64,000 nt of DNA from Pyxicephalus adspersus (taxonomy: Eukaryota > Chordata > Amphibia > Anura > Pyxicephalidae), in assembly GCF_032062135.1 (NCBI RefSeq), contig NC_092861.1, forward strand, positions 123,167,855 through 123,231,854, in the 5' to 3' direction. Below are positions 22,236-35,373 of this stretch, one piece after another (position 1 is the stretch's first letter; each line of letters opens with the position of its first letter). Position numbers and translations under genes: made by a program. Below the pieces are notes generated by a model. The model was not told the origin of the DNA. It saw only the letters and a program-made list of their open reading frames with translations, and searched no databases.

Positions 22236-22879
22236 TATGGAATACAATGATTTTTATTTAAAAAAAATTAAAGTTCCAATGGTAGAAGCATTCACAGATA
22301 AGTTCCAACTTGCAAGGTAATAATTTATTAGAGGAGTGTGTGCTATACTTTTTGTATTATCATACTAGAGTGCATTTGAGAATCCTGTTCTGTAAATGTA
22401 AAGAAGCAGCAAGAATTGCATTTAAACTTTAATTTATTTGTAGCACTGCCAGTAGAAATTTGCTTACACTGTGTCAGCTATGTGCTTAATGGGATTTTAT
22501 GTATGAGGGTACAGTGGTCCAACATCATTTACTGCGACAACTAAAGCTGGCTTTACACAAACTGTGCACTTTGTGTTTCTTGTGAAATTCCACAGTGACC
22601 ACGCTGTCTGGATAGTTTTGTTTCCATAAAGAGGTTGCATTGTCTCCTTGATATAGTTTGCCATCTGCCATGGAACCTACTGATTACTACACTAAGAAAC
22701 CCTTTAAATGATGTTTGTTTTATAATTTGTTGTTTAGTTCCTAGCCTCAGTACATTCGAATGTAATGTAAATAAATGTTTACAGAAATAAAATTCTTAAT
22801 CCCAATAAACTACAAATTATCTGGGTAATATAAGAAAAGAGTGCTGTTAACATCACTTAAATTCTCGACGCCATATAAT
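22236..22879. other. AT-rich non-coding stretch
   Basis: Nothing recognised. Confidence 0.5.
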
Positions 22880-23007
22880 ATCTAGAGAGACCGGCTCTTC
22901 AGCCTGTGAGCTGATTTATCTTTCTGGAGCAGTGCTTAATTAGCTGATACTAGACATCAGACTCTCTTGAACCAGCTACAGGAGCTGCATGGCTGCTATT
23001 AATTTAG
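22880..23007. promoter_or_regulatory. Candidate conserved non-coding element
   Basis: Non-repetitive block with TTAATTAGCTGATA and GCTGCATGGCTGCTATTAAT, the homeodomain-like and E-box-like mix common in vertebrate conserved elements. It abuts the duplicated segment that follows. No alignment is available. Confidence 0.22.
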
Positions 23008-23301
23008 ATACTTTAATGGTTCTCACAATTTGAGAGACACAGTAGTATTTCAGTGTTCCAAGTTAGACTGTCATTAGTGAGGCAGACTTTTTAACACCTG
23101 CACTGATTTATTCTATCAGCATGTTGCCTGATTATCTAATATTCCCTATTTAGCTTAGTCTCTGTAAATATCAAATTGACCTCCTAATGGAATACATTTA
23201 AAATATACCAAATAGCCTGCCTTAGCTGCAACTTTTTTCTGCTGCAATAACGCCTGACAGCTTTTATATACTGAAAACCATTTTTTTGCATATTGATATG
23301 C
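23008..23301 (+). repeat. Local segmental duplication, copy 1
   Basis: About 294 bp from ATACTTTAATGGTTCTCAC to GCATATTGATATGC, nearly collinear with 24834-25133. Long identical stretches include CAGTGTTCCAAGTTAGACTG and ATTCCCTATTTAGCTTAGTC. Confidence 0.88.
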
Positions 23302-23902
23302 TATTGCTATTTAGTTTTCTTTTTCTTATTAAAGGCAAAGTGTTGTATTACAGCTAAACATACCCATATGTGCATGCATGACACATTTTTGATCATGTTA
23401 AATTAAAATTCTACTACATTTATTTGTTGACCCATGCAACAGGCTATGTTGAGCATCAGAATTCCTACTATTTCATGCTTCTGGTTTCTTTGAGTAGAGT
23501 GTGAGCAGTGGCAAATGGTTAAAAAGTGTGAATTCTTTAAAGCCCCACACAAAAGGGACTATAACAAATACAATGGTCTTGTTTTTATCAAGCTATTATA
23601 AAATCTCTTTGTATGTATATGTATAGTATGACACTTCTCCTGTACATTGAATGTCTTGGACACATATGGGCCAATGGTAAATAGGAAGTATGGAGCTTTA
23701 AATTGGGTTTCAGAATTTGAATTTCTTTAAACAAATTGAATTGCATCTAATTTTTAGTGCTTGAATTTGACACGGATCCATAATGACTAAGACTAACAAC
23801 TGTCCATATTCCATAAGACTAACAACTGTCTATCAGAAAGAAGGATGTTTTTATAAAAGCACAGAATATAGCTGGGTGTTAAGCCTTTAAAATAAACATA
23901 AC
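23302..23902. other. AT-rich non-coding stretch
   Basis: Contains a small tandem repeat of AGACTAACAACTGTC near 23789-23833. Nothing else recognised. Confidence 0.5.
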
Positions 23903-24124
23903 AGTGACTGTTGATCCAGGGAACATCAGATTGCCTCAAGGAATCAGGAAGAAATTTTTCCCCTGTTGAAGCAAATTGTACCAGGGGTTTTTTGCCTTCC
24001 TCTGGACCAACTATGTCTTATAGGGTTTTATATCTGGGATATGTTGATTTCCCAAGTGGTTGAACTTGATGGACTTATGTCTTTTATCAACCTAACCTAC
24101 TATGTAACTATCTAATTACATAGC
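23903..24124 (+). mobile_element. Amphibian-type interspersed repeat ('CAACCTAACCTACTATG')
   Basis: Carries a block seen widely in frog genomes: GGAATCAGGAAGAAATTTTT, TTTGCCTTCCTCTGGACCAA, GGTTGAACTTGATGGACTTA and CAACCTAACCTACTATGTAA. GGTTGA near 24059 and TCAACC near 24088 form a short hairpin. I know the block as a repeat but cannot place its superfamily with certainty. Non-coding. Confidence 0.6.
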
Positions 24125-24734
24125 TATAATTCACCTTGTAGATATTGCCTTGTTTCGCCCCAATATTATGTCACCAAACCCAGTCTTTTCTTCACTACTG
24201 ACAGTAGCTCCCTGCCACTTCAGAAATGCATTGCTCATATATAAATACGTTCCACTTTGCTAAGCTGTCAACATCACAGTGAACTTTAATGACTCTGTTG
24301 GGTCATATTATCAAGCCTATGTACACACAAGCCCATTTATAAAACCAAATTATTAATAAAAATGAAACATGAATGAACTGCATTGTACATAGATTTCTGG
24401 AATCTGAAGTTCGTTGGAGTTCATGCAAAAACTGTTTATATTCAAATATAAATGGATTTAAATATAAACTTAGGTACCTTCTTTCATCTGAAAAATTAGA
24501 AAACTACATTGACCTAAGTATAAATTTAGGGCAAAAAAACAATTATTTTTAATTTACATTATAACACATTAAAATACTTTGAAATTTGGTTATGATGGGT
24601 CACCTGCTCGTAAATGATCTTTTGTGCATTTTTGTAGGCATCCATTAGATGATGCCTATGTAACGTGTGTAACAAACTCTGATTTAGACAGCACAAGTTT
24701 GTTTATACACTTAACATGAGTAAACTAAACATCA

Positions 24735-24833
24735 CCATTTAGTGACCTTAAGTACAAACCAAGATTTTTATTCATTTCAGTTTAAATAATATTGGTTTAT
24801 ATTTGAGAATATTTCAATTTTACTTTAAATTAT
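24735..24833 (+). repeat. Duplicated segment adjoining copy 2, first occurrence
   Basis: CACCATTTAGTGACCTTAAG, then GTACAAACCAAGATTTTT, then TTGGTTTATATTTGAGAATA. The same order recurs at about 25228-25315. Confidence 0.7.
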
Positions 24834-25133
24834 ATACTTTAATGGTTTTCACAATTTCACAGACACAGTAGTATTTCAGTGTTCCAAGTTAGACTGTCAT
24901 TACAGAGGCAGACTTTTTAAAACCTGCACTGATTTATTCTATCAGCATGTAGACTGATTATATAATATTCCCTATTTAGCTTAGTCTCTGTAAATATCAA
25001 ATTGTCCTCCTAATGGAATGCATTTAAAATATACCAGATAGCTTGCCTTAGCTGCAACTGCAACTATTCTGCTACAATAACCCCTGACAGCTTTCACATA
25101 CTAAAAACCATTTCTTTTTGCATATTGTTATGC
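24834..25133 (+). repeat. Local segmental duplication, copy 2
   Basis: About 300 bp, roughly 90% like 23008-23301 by eye, offset by about 1.83 kb. Differences are substitutions and short indels such as an added GCAACT. Confidence 0.88.
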
Positions 25134-25172
25134 ATGCAAATCTAGTTTATACTTGAAAATATTTAGATTGAT

Positions 25173-25223
25173 GAGAGACACAGTAGTATTTCTGTGTTCC
25201 AAGTTAGACTGTCATTAGTGAGA
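25173..25223 (+). repeat. Partial third copy of the local duplication
   Basis: GAGAGACACAGTAGTATTTC to GTCATTAGTGAGAC. It matches copy 1 better than copy 2 (GAGAGACAC and CATTAGTGAG are shared with copy 1 only). Confidence 0.8.
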
Positions 25224-25227
25224 CATG

Positions 25228-25315
25228 GCCATTTACTGACCTTGAGTACAAACCACCATTTTTTCAGTTCAAGTTTTAAAAAAATCTTGGTTTATACTTG
25301 AGAATATACAGTACA
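25228..25315 (+). repeat. Duplicated segment, second occurrence
   Basis: CCATTTACTGACCTTGAGTA, ACAAACCACCATTTTTTCAG, TTGGTTTATACTTGAGAATA. Counterpart of 24735-24833. Confidence 0.7.
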
Positions 25316-26179
25316 ATGTTTACAATAGTTTAAATGAAAAGTTAAAATGTTTTAATTTTTTAAACGAGAAAGGAAAAAAAAGCTAAGGAACTCAAATAAG
25401 CTAAAATACAGTTTACGTATGAGGAACATACTTATACATACATTTGTTCCTATTTTTGGGTCATGTATTCTTTTGTTATATATTAAACCAGCAAGCCTAA
25501 TCCTTATCACTGATCACACATTTTCACATCCATAAATTTAAAATGTAATATTACACCTCTGTTGAGTTTATTACAAACAAAAAACAACATTTAAATTCAA
25601 ATAGTTTTATCATTTTGTTTGTATTTAGATGGGTAGGGGTTTTCCATGCCATGAATGTCAATAGCTTGTTTAGCTCAGAAAATTTGTATGCTGCACAATC
25701 CTCATGCCATGTCTTGGTGCCGGATGCTGTGTTATGTATAGGCAGCTTGAGTCATTTAGCCTTTAACTCTGTAAATCCCATTTGACCTTTCCTGTATACA
25801 GTGGACATAGATCGCATTACTACATTTTGAAGAGTAATTCTACTCTAGACTCAAAAATGGATACAAAGAGTAACCTTAGACCAGTTCACCAACTCTTGAT
25901 TAAAAAAAAAATACACTCTTAATTTCATGTTTAGAAATTTAAAACAATACAAAGGACCTGATTGGGACTGCCTTCTTATCATTAAATAGTCTAGTGGCCA
26001 CAAAAAGTCTGCTCTCCTGAGAAATTATGATATTCCTATATATCACTCTATTAAAGCTATACTGTCTTCAGGATTTTACTTTTCCTTTTTTATTGCAGGG
26101 GTGGAATTCAGTATGGTTCATCATAAATCAGTAGCTGACCCAATTTATTATTAGACTGCAAACTACAAGTGTACATACA

Positions 26180-26218
<39 letters not shown>

Positions 26219-27673
26219 ATATCATGCATACACAAATGCATGCAATATACCTAAAGCATTAGCATGCAAAAATAGGAAAATTTGTATATTATCAAAGCAA
26301 AAAAAGTAAGTTTCTTACTGCATGTACTGCATGAGATGTGTTCCTCATTAGGTATTTGACATTGAAGATCTCTATGCAGGTTCCTTTGTGTTCAGAAATA
26401 GCCACAGATCTAAAGGAAAATATAAATAATTGTGTCATTATTATACAGTGCGTAAGATCCATACATGAAAAGAAATGCAAAATAATTGAGCTATAGTTAC
26501 CTTCTGACATATAAGATGAAACATACAGCAGACGGCCATTACTTTCATGTGATGCCACTTAGAGACAATATTAATTATATTTTAGGCCTAGAATTGGTTT
26601 ACTAGAAAAGATAGCAAACACAGCATATTCCAGCTAATGACACTTTTGGGCATTTTTGTTTTCGCCTTTCTTATGATTTTCATGATGAGAATATTCTTAG
26701 TTTAAACAGATTTAAGGTTTGCTATATATAGTGATGGTAACCACTGGGAGAATGTTCACCTTACCTGGAGTAAGTACCTGTTGGTCATCCCACTGAGAAG
26801 TATAATGGAAAGGATTCCATCTAACCACTAGTCTTGTAGCAAAATGGTAAACTCTAGTCTAGTATCTTGGGTTGTCCGAATGGGTAGTTATAATCTATTC
26901 GAATTAATTGGACAGTACTGAAGGGAAAGTTAGTCAAATATGGAGAAATGTATCCACTAAAATTATTATTCATAGTTTTAAAGGTTTTCCTTCCCAAGTG
27001 TTCCCTTTATCAACCAAAGCATTTAATGCTTTTACTCAAAACAAAAGGGACTGAATATGGAACTTTAATGTGTGTATGTGATTTATCAGAGATTCTGGGA
27101 TTTTCTTAGGATCCAAGATTTACCCAATTTATGCCCAGAATTCCCACATTTTCAAAAATGTATGAAAAAAAAAGTGAATATTAGTTAAGCCCCATGTTGA
27201 AATGCATACCATTTGGGTAAAAGTTGAGTGAATCATGGGTGAAAACTTTTATAAAAGTTCTGCTAAATGTTTTGTATCAGCACTCAGCACTGTTTGGACC
27301 GAGACGAAAGTCATACGGAAAAGTCCAGAAATGTTACCTTTTAGCATACATAAAAGAATATCACAAACAATATTACTTTGCGGAGGTCAGGACACCTTAT
27401 TACTGACTCACTATGGATATTAATTATTGTAAACAGCTGCCAGCCCGACACTCAAGTTTAAGTGGTTAAAGCATATATAAAGTCTAAAGTGTTTTTGTTT
27501 TTTTTTTTACTTTTTTGCAGTCCATTGGGGACATTCTCTTTTACTGCCTAAAACAGTTGTCCCTATTAAAACATCTCTCTTTACCTCTGGGGACAACTCT
27601 GAAATATGGACCAATCCCACATTTTCTTTCCTTGTGACAATGGTCCTCAGTACATACATAGAAGTGAATACTA
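25316..27673. other. AT-rich non-coding stretch with a TA microsatellite
   Basis: A (TA)n run lies at 26183-26215. Short open frames such as 26292-26558 (-) and 27224-27423 (+) have no recognised product. Nothing else is supported. Confidence 0.5.
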
Positions 27674-27674
27674 T

Positions 27675-27735
27675 GAGCCTGATTTATTAAAGCTCCCCAA
27701 GGCTGTAGAGGATACACTTTCTTCAGTGGATGGAA
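27675..27735. mobile_element. Family B MITE, left end only
   Basis: GAGCCTGATTTATTAAAGCT, CCCCAAGGCTGTAGAGGATA, CACTTTCTTCAGTGGATGG. The rest of the element is missing. Confidence 0.65.
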
Positions 27736-30700
27736 GGAAAATAAGGAAATTTGATTGAGACACTTTTTTAAGAAATCCTGATCCTTTAAAAATTAACAGA
27801 ATTTTTAGATAAGGGTCTTCTACTAGCACATGCCAGATTTTTCCTACTTTATGACTTGATTGCCAAAGTTTGAAACTGAATTAGGAGATAAATAATATAT
27901 TACCTATTACTAATGAATGGCCTTTGTTTTTTTGTTTTTTACAGAATTATTGAAGTAGTTACCATGGTGTTTTAAAAGTCTGAAGAATTAATCTAGACTG
28001 TCATTTCGCTGGCTTAAAAAATGTATGCCCTATTCCTAAAAATTGACCATATAGTTTGGTGATCTCCAGGCTTTTAGGGGATCATGGCCTGGATAACTGG
28101 GAGACAAAAGCAAAATCCTGGTATGAATTCTAAATCCCTATTGCATTATCCAAATCTAACATGTTTCTAGTCTCACTATTACACCACACATTACACCATA
28201 GTCTATAGTCTTATTACTAAGTAGAACAAAATAAGACAGTAGAACCAAATAAGGACCTTAAGTACTTCATACTAAAACATTCTAAAAATGTCCCCAAATG
28301 CCTGGAAACATTATAACACCCTAACCTTCTTGAACGTTTAAATAAGAACAAATTTATACTACTGCTTTGCTTTACAATATATTACAGATACTAGAATACT
28401 ATTTCTCAATTTCCAGGTCCAATAAGTATTTGTTTTTCTTTTTTCATACCAATATTAAATATTTTGAGGACCTCTAAAGAATACCCATTTATTTTAAACC
28501 CCTTTTAAATCCTATCTAACAATAAAGGAATGGGTGCTGAAAATATGCCCAGATTTGTTTGTCTGAATCAATTTCCTGTAAAATTCTAGTGTTTGGGGTT
28601 GCTTACAGGTTTTAAAACTCCAGGCATAACTATAGGGTAATGCTTTTAGAAAACCATATCAATAGTTTACCTTCTATCTCAGATAAAGCAGTGATAATAC
28701 ATGTCAAGTTTTATTTATATGAAGTTTCTGCAAAAATCTGAAAAATTTAAAATATAAAAGACTATAATTACCTCTTTTTCTGCCTGTGCCACCAAATACC
28801 ACTCCATTATAGAAAATTCTATTCCATTCTTCACTGAAACATTTTATAAACCCAGCACTTTAAGGATTATCTTCCACAGCAGTGAGTGGGTCCATATGCC
28901 AATCTCCATCTCTAGAGCATACAAGGTGAGCTGGCATGCCATGTGGTCATTTTTGCCAAATCAGGCAAAATATGAGTTTGAGTCTGCAATCATAACAAAC
29001 AGGCAGGAATGTAGCACTATTACTAGTAAAAAACATCCTCTAAAAATCTTCAATTATTCTCTCAAAACTAAAACAGTAAAGCCTCATAGTTAGGAATAGA
29101 CACTATGACATTTTAACGCAGAGTTACCATTTTTTTAAAAAATGTATACAACTTTATTTGAACATAAATATATTAAAAAAGATTTTATCTAAAAACTGTA
29201 TCAATTATATTTAAATGTATACAGATTTTCACAAAACATATACAATAACCTACTGTTGATCCATAAGGCTGGAACCCTATATTTCTTTTTCCAATCCAAT
29301 CACATACAAACGTCCTCCAACAACTCCAACACCGTTAACTCAGTATATTTTGCAGATACAAGTTTACTTCATCATGAACTATAGTAATGAGGAGGGAAGT
29401 AGTATATTGAATATATTGTTCATCAAAAGTGGTCCTCCAAAGCCAATAACCCTAAGATGCAGGGGCTTACTCTCCACCACTCTCACAATAATAAATTGTG
29501 GAGAATGCACCAGACTTCAACCATTTCATATACCTGCACATGAGAATATGCATTTCTTTACAGACACATGCTAAAGTCCTGAATTCTACAGCATGTGTGG
29601 CAATAATGAAGTCCTTACTTGCCTGCAGAGGACACTAATGGGATGTGGCATTGATAAATGTAATTTATATCCATGGGTATTTCTTTATTCAATAAATTTA
29701 TTGGATACTTTTACAGTTACAGATTTTTGCACCAAGTTTATCTAAGCACAATGTCCTTTTCACAATTTGCCATAAAGCCCTTAATTTTTATTATGACAGC
29801 AACATCTTAAAAATAATGGCAACATGGCTGAAACTAACAATCAATATGGCAAACAACACATGCTACAGTTAAAGCAGTAAACTGAACCTATAGACTGCTA
29901 AAATTGATATGGCTACCAAATATATCAATCTGCCAATTGCCTATTACCATTGTGTTCTGACACATAAAACCTACAAGTTAATGTGTTTATTGAGTAATAA
30001 TCAATCAGAATGTTACAATTGGAAGGCATTACAATTTGAATGCATAAAAGTAATTTCAAAGGTTAAGAGTAGGGCAGCAGTTTTATGACTTGAAGTTCAC
30101 AAGACACTTTCCATCAGTTATATGATGTCAGCTATCATTATTGCTTTTCAATATTTGAAAAAAAAGTGATTTTGTAAAAGGATTTCACTTAGGGCAGAGT
30201 TATTCCGTACAAGCTCTTATCATGAAGGCTGGCATTTAGAGAGGTTTTAAAATCTTGGTTTTCTTTTGCACCCCCTGCTCTCCTTTTCTTCTCTTTTGTT
30301 TTTTCTTGTAAATAAACTACCTACATTTTCAATAATCCAAGCTCCATCGCTTCTTTCTGTATCCTACTTGGAATGTACCCGCCACCTTCTTTTCTGACAC
30401 CCTTTAACACCAGTTTTGTGCAGTAGGCTTTACAAATTTCAATAATCCTAACAATTATATATTTTCTCTGAAAACAGCTTTCCTAGTCTCATACACAACC
30501 CATTTTAAAAAATCTTGGAACAAGAATCACTTCTACCAGACAACCAATAATTTTTAGTCATTTTTTTACTTTTCTGAAGATTAATGATTCTTTTTGTTTT
30601 ATTGTTTACATTTTATTGTATTGCCTTACAGTGTCCCAGAAAGGAATCATTGCAAAATACAAAATGGGGAAGGGCTGGGAAAGGGGATATTTGCTTCCCA

Positions 30701-30935
30701 CTGCAAATAATTCATTTTTGGCTGGTCCTAAGCAGAAATACTCCCAAGTTCAAACTTTAATAAGTGTGGGAACTGCAGTAAGTGAGAACTAACCATTATA
30801 TAGTTAGATGATCCCCGTTCAGATCTTTAGTACGCTGCAGAGAAAAATCTTTCTGTTTTAAGTTCCTTTGCAGCTCTAAGATGTTATGGGACAGAATGCT
30901 GTCTGCCAAACTGAAATATCCAGTCTTTGCCCTTG

Positions 30936-30940
<5 letters not shown>
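27736..30940. other. AT-rich non-coding stretch, no supported gene
   Basis: About 3.2 kb with no domain-bearing frame, RNA gene or repeat that I can name. Confidence 0.5.

Positions 30941-31021
<81 letters not shown>
30941..31021. repeat. Compound (CA)n-(TA)n microsatellite
   Basis: About 43 bp of CA followed directly by about 38 bp of TA. The run produces artificial 'CVCVCV' and 'IYIYIY' open frames on the minus strand. Confidence 0.97.
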
Positions 31022-31024
<3 letters not shown>

Positions 31025-31329
31025 TAAGTAAGCTAAAACAAAACCACAATACAACACGCTGTACACCTAAACTCAACAGATTCAAGCCAGCATCAAGGGT
31101 GATATGAGAACCCATAAGCCATCATACTGGCACAACATCACTGGAGGCACTTGATCAACAAGCAGAAAAAAGCCTTCTTTTTCCTCTTACTCAAAAGCCG
31201 TGGCTTAGAAGAGCATACGGTTCAGAGGGTCATTAAAAAGCATCAAAGGAGGCAGGCTCATAATGGTAATAAGACGGCTGCTAGAAAATAAAATGGGCAT
31301 TGATCTGCACTATTGAGTGTGACATTTTA

Positions 31330-31680
31330 ACCGAAGCTAAGAACCAAGAGCATATCTCGCCCTCTTATTCATCTGCCTGCCTGTTTTACTAAATTGTCTT
31401 TTTTTTCAGCCACTGGCCCCAGAGGTCACTTCATATTAGCTGCCTTGTTAATACTGAAGCAATCAATACTTAATCAACAAGTAATGGGATTTTGCAGTCA
31501 TCCTGTATGATCTTTCAATAAAGTCCTGTATCTATCTCAGCCCATTCAGAGCCTGACTAAAGATGCACGATTGCAGCAGAGAAAGGATTTGATGGTCTGA
31601 TGCTTTTAGTCTCATCTGCATCTGATTAAGATACCATGCAGTCCCTGTCCTTCACCCCTTTGTTCTCTTCTGCCTGTATA
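31330..31680. promoter_or_regulatory. Candidate conserved non-coding element
   Basis: About 350 bp of balanced, non-repetitive sequence in an AT-rich desert. It has TAATACTGAAGCAATCAATA, GGTCACTTCATATTAGCTGC and TTTAGTCTCATCTGCATCTG, the homeodomain, nuclear-receptor-like and E-box motifs usual in developmental enhancers. No coding frame. Unproved without alignment. Confidence 0.28.
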
Positions 31681-31940
31681 ATGTCGTCTGGTATAGAAAT
31701 TTGTCATCACTGCTTTAAGATGCAGCTATGAATTATCAGCTGAAATCCTGTTGACAATTTAGTAAAACAGACTCAAACAGATGAACATAATGATTGAAAT
31801 ATAAAGTAAAACTTTATAGTGTGAAAATAATGTCAACATTATATCAGCTGATTGATTTATTTTTAAAAAGGTCAACATTTACAACATGAATTTGTGTATG
31901 GTTTGTATATTTATTTCATCACACAAACACACTTTCAGGC

Positions 31941-31991
<51 letters not shown>
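31941..31991. repeat. (ATCT)n microsatellite
   Basis: About twelve and a half uninterrupted ATCT tetramers. Confidence 0.97.
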
Positions 31992-33022
31992 ATAGCATAG
32001 TATAGCAGTGATTCCCAAATCAATTATGAATTATTCTAACCCACTATTATTTTTTTTCTAACCCACTATTATATTAGTTTTTCTAATATTTACTACCATT
32101 TTCTATGTTTGTCCTCTGCCTGTCCTCTTGCGTCATCAAAATGCATTGAACATTATAGCAGGCAGAGAATTTTTTTTACACCCATGTAAAATTTTAATAT
32201 TTAATATTACCATGATAGAACATGTCAGGAGATGTCAGTCATGTCTATCTCTCGTCTAACATTGAAGAGGCCGACTATTTCACTAAAATGCAACAGACAA
32301 ACCATGTTTAAATACACATTAATTATGATATATTCTGGCACTGAGTAAAACTGACATGCCTACAACAGCTATGCAATTATCTTGAAACTTATACAATATA
32401 TTAGCATGCCAACCATGGAGGTTTCTTTGGTTGTTTCTTGGTTTGAGATTTTACAGGATTTTACAGGATCTAAGTCTTTAGTTTGTAGGAGACATTAAAG
32501 TATTTATGTCAAGTAAATGTTTAATATTTACTGCAATAAAAATTGAACTACTGCCCAATAAAATTGGATTAGTTTTTGAACCAATAGTGTTCCCAGGTTT
32601 TAATACAGCATGTATGGCTACCCCCAGAAATTATTAACAATTCATCCCCCCTTTTATATAAACCGCAGACTGGGATTTTTTTTTTTCCCATTCGGGTTCT
32701 TTTGCTTTGATGAAGATTGGGAGGGAGAGTGTTTTGGAGAAGACAGGTCTATGCAGCTATACAAGAATCTTTACAACCTGAAGAAAACCTTTTACAGCAG
32801 AATTCCAATTTATTTGATGCAATGTTAGTTTTGTACTGAGGGAGAGACATCCTATGCTTCTATCTGTTAAAAGTGACTGCTGATTTTGTCATCCCTGTTA
32901 GCAGCTTCTCAGTGCTGCTGCTGCTGTCACATGACACAGTGAAGCAGAAACCAACAATATTGCACAGCACACACTTTTAATCAGTTTTAATTGATCGTCA
33001 TCAATTTTATTAGCAGAATATC
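31992..33022. other. Non-coding stretch up to the assembly gap
   Basis: AT-rich. A short CTG run at about 32914-32926 lies near the gap. No gene seen. Confidence 0.5.
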
Positions 33023-33569
33023 NNNNNNNNNNNNNNNNNNNNNNNNNNNNNNNNNNNNNNNNNNNNNNNNNNNNNNNNNNNNNNNNNNNNNNNNNNNNNN
33101 NNNNNNNNNNNNNNNNNNNNNNNNNNNNNNNNNNNNNNNNNNNNNNNNNNNNNNNNNNNNNNNNNNNNNNNNNNNNNNNNNNNNNNNNNNNNNNNNNNNN
33201 NNNNNNNNNNNNNNNNNNNNNNNNNNNNNNNNNNNNNNNNNNNNNNNNNNNNNNNNNNNNNNNNNNNNNNNNNNNNNNNNNNNNNNNNNNNNNNNNNNNN
33301 NNNNNNNNNNNNNNNNNNNNNNNNNNNNNNNNNNNNNNNNNNNNNNNNNNNNNNNNNNNNNNNNNNNNNNNNNNNNNNNNNNNNNNNNNNNNNNNNNNNN
33401 NNNNNNNNNNNNNNNNNNNNNNNNNNNNNNNNNNNNNNNNNNNNNNNNNNNNNNNNNNNNNNNNNNNNNNNNNNNNNNNNNNNNNNNNNNNNNNNNNNNN
33501 NNNNNNNNNNNNNNNNNNNNNNNNNNNNNNNNNNNNNNNNNNNNNNNNNNNNNNNNNNNNNNNNNNNNN
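33023..33569. other. Assembly gap (547 N)
   Basis: Undetermined bases. Open frames spanning it are meaningless. Confidence 0.99.
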
Positions 33570-35373
33570 TACCATATTGCAAATGCAACCTTTTCAGTAA
33601 ATTATATAAATTTGGTTAAAACAGTGTTTAAATCCAGACAACCACCTAGGTTTGTTTTATTTTATTACAGTTTTTTGCTAGTTATGAAATGTTTCAAGGT
33701 CCATTTGGATTTTATGTACAATATGTAAAAACATAATAAATAGCATGACTGCCTCCTCACCAATGTATTTATACTTTAATGGGCTATTTACAAAATGACA
33801 GATTTCTTTCCCAATGACAATTACCCTTTTAAAAGGCAACCATGCTGAACAGCAATGACTTGATTACTAATATTTACTTTGCTTTATTACATTACTGTAA
33901 ACTTTGGTTCACTAATAAATGTAATTGATGACAGTGAGAGCCTAAAGGTTTTACACAGATACAAAGCCAAAAACATTCTATCTGGGGCTGTAGAAATTGA
34001 GAAAAAATATGTAATAAATAAAATAATACATTTATTCACCCAACAACAATGCACATATATTAAGAGCAGGTCATGGTATATCCAATACTACTGGTATCAG
34101 TTTGTGCACTCTGAAGTCTAGGTTGTTATTATATAGGGCCTGATTTTTTTAAAGCTCCACTATCTGTTAGATTAAAATGTTGTCACAACAGGACAGAAGT
34201 TTATTAAATATCTATGTTTAAAAAAAAAATCATTTTAATTGAATAGAGCAATGCTTTGTCAACTTTTTAAAATGTATTATTATTTTTGCTTCCCAAAATT
34301 GACTATTGCAGTGTGTTTGGTCAGCAGCTCCTTTGGTGGTAAATAGGTATGGGTATCATTTCTTTGACCTTATTTATTAAAGCTCTCCAAGACTGGAGCA
34401 GATAGACTATCATGGGTGAAAATCATCAAAGCTTCTCCACTTGAATATCTGCATACATTTGTAGAAGTAACAAATGCTGAACAGTAGGAATGTAGATTAA
34501 ATCACGTGTCGTGTACAACATGCAAACATGTTTTCTTAATGAAGCGCAAGGAGTGAGAAATTAAAGAATGGTATTTGTGTTACCATTGCATACCATTGCA
34601 TGCATGAACATGACCAGAGTAGCTCAAAGGTCTCCATCTTTTTCGTTTCTAACTGCTAATTTACCTTTCAACTGCTTTACCTACAAATCCTAAAAAAGAG
34701 CCATGACCACATGATGGGATTGAAAATGGCTGTACCAGCCATTTATTAAAACATCATAGACTAATTTAGCCATATTTATATAACATCATATAATGTTTAT
34801 ATTTTAAAACATAAAAAACAGTAAACAGCAAAAAATTAAACAAAACATATAATATCCGAAAGGACTCAGGGGCCAGGAAGCATATACTTAATATCCAACC
34901 AAGGCATTTTTGCTTTTGCAAAGCTATTGAGATTTTTGACCCCCACCAGCATTGTATCACTACAGGGCTGATACCCATAGACCTTTACAAAACATAACCA
35001 CCATTGATATTGAAACCTAGGGGAAACCACAACAAAGATAAGACTATGAACCACTTTTTTCACCATTGTAAATCATTGCCTTCTAGGAACTCATCTGCAC
35101 AGCAATTACCCAAATCTACCCATCATCTGGGTTGAAGAGTGCATGCTAAGCTTCTTCATTTGAAGGTACTATTCTAATACCTTCTTTTCCTTCTATACCT
35201 TTTTCTGTCTCTGCCTTATCTGTCTCCCCTTCACACCCTGTCACCCCTGCACCTTTGTCTTCCTTTTATTCTTTCAGCTCCTGACCTACCTTGACAAAAG
35301 TTACAGTCTATATGGCATGATCCAAGATGATGAAAAGAGCAGTCCCAGGACTCATTAAGGATTAAACAACAAT
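33570..35373. other. AT-rich non-coding stretch with family B fragments
   Basis: A short TAGGGCCTGATTTTTTTAAA at about 34133 and ATTTATTAAAGCTCTCCAAG from about 34372 to 34425 are ends of family B MITEs. No gene recognised. Confidence 0.5.

Noticed and set aside
22000..22320. A 106-codon plus-strand frame.
   Set aside because: It lies antisense over the 3' region of an L2-type LINE.
30796..31115. Minus-strand frames with CVCVCV and IYIYIY runs.
   Set aside because: They are translations of the CA/TA microsatellite.
32898..33728. Long open frames of 190-245 codons around 33 kb.
   Set aside because: They consist almost wholly of undetermined bases in the assembly gap.
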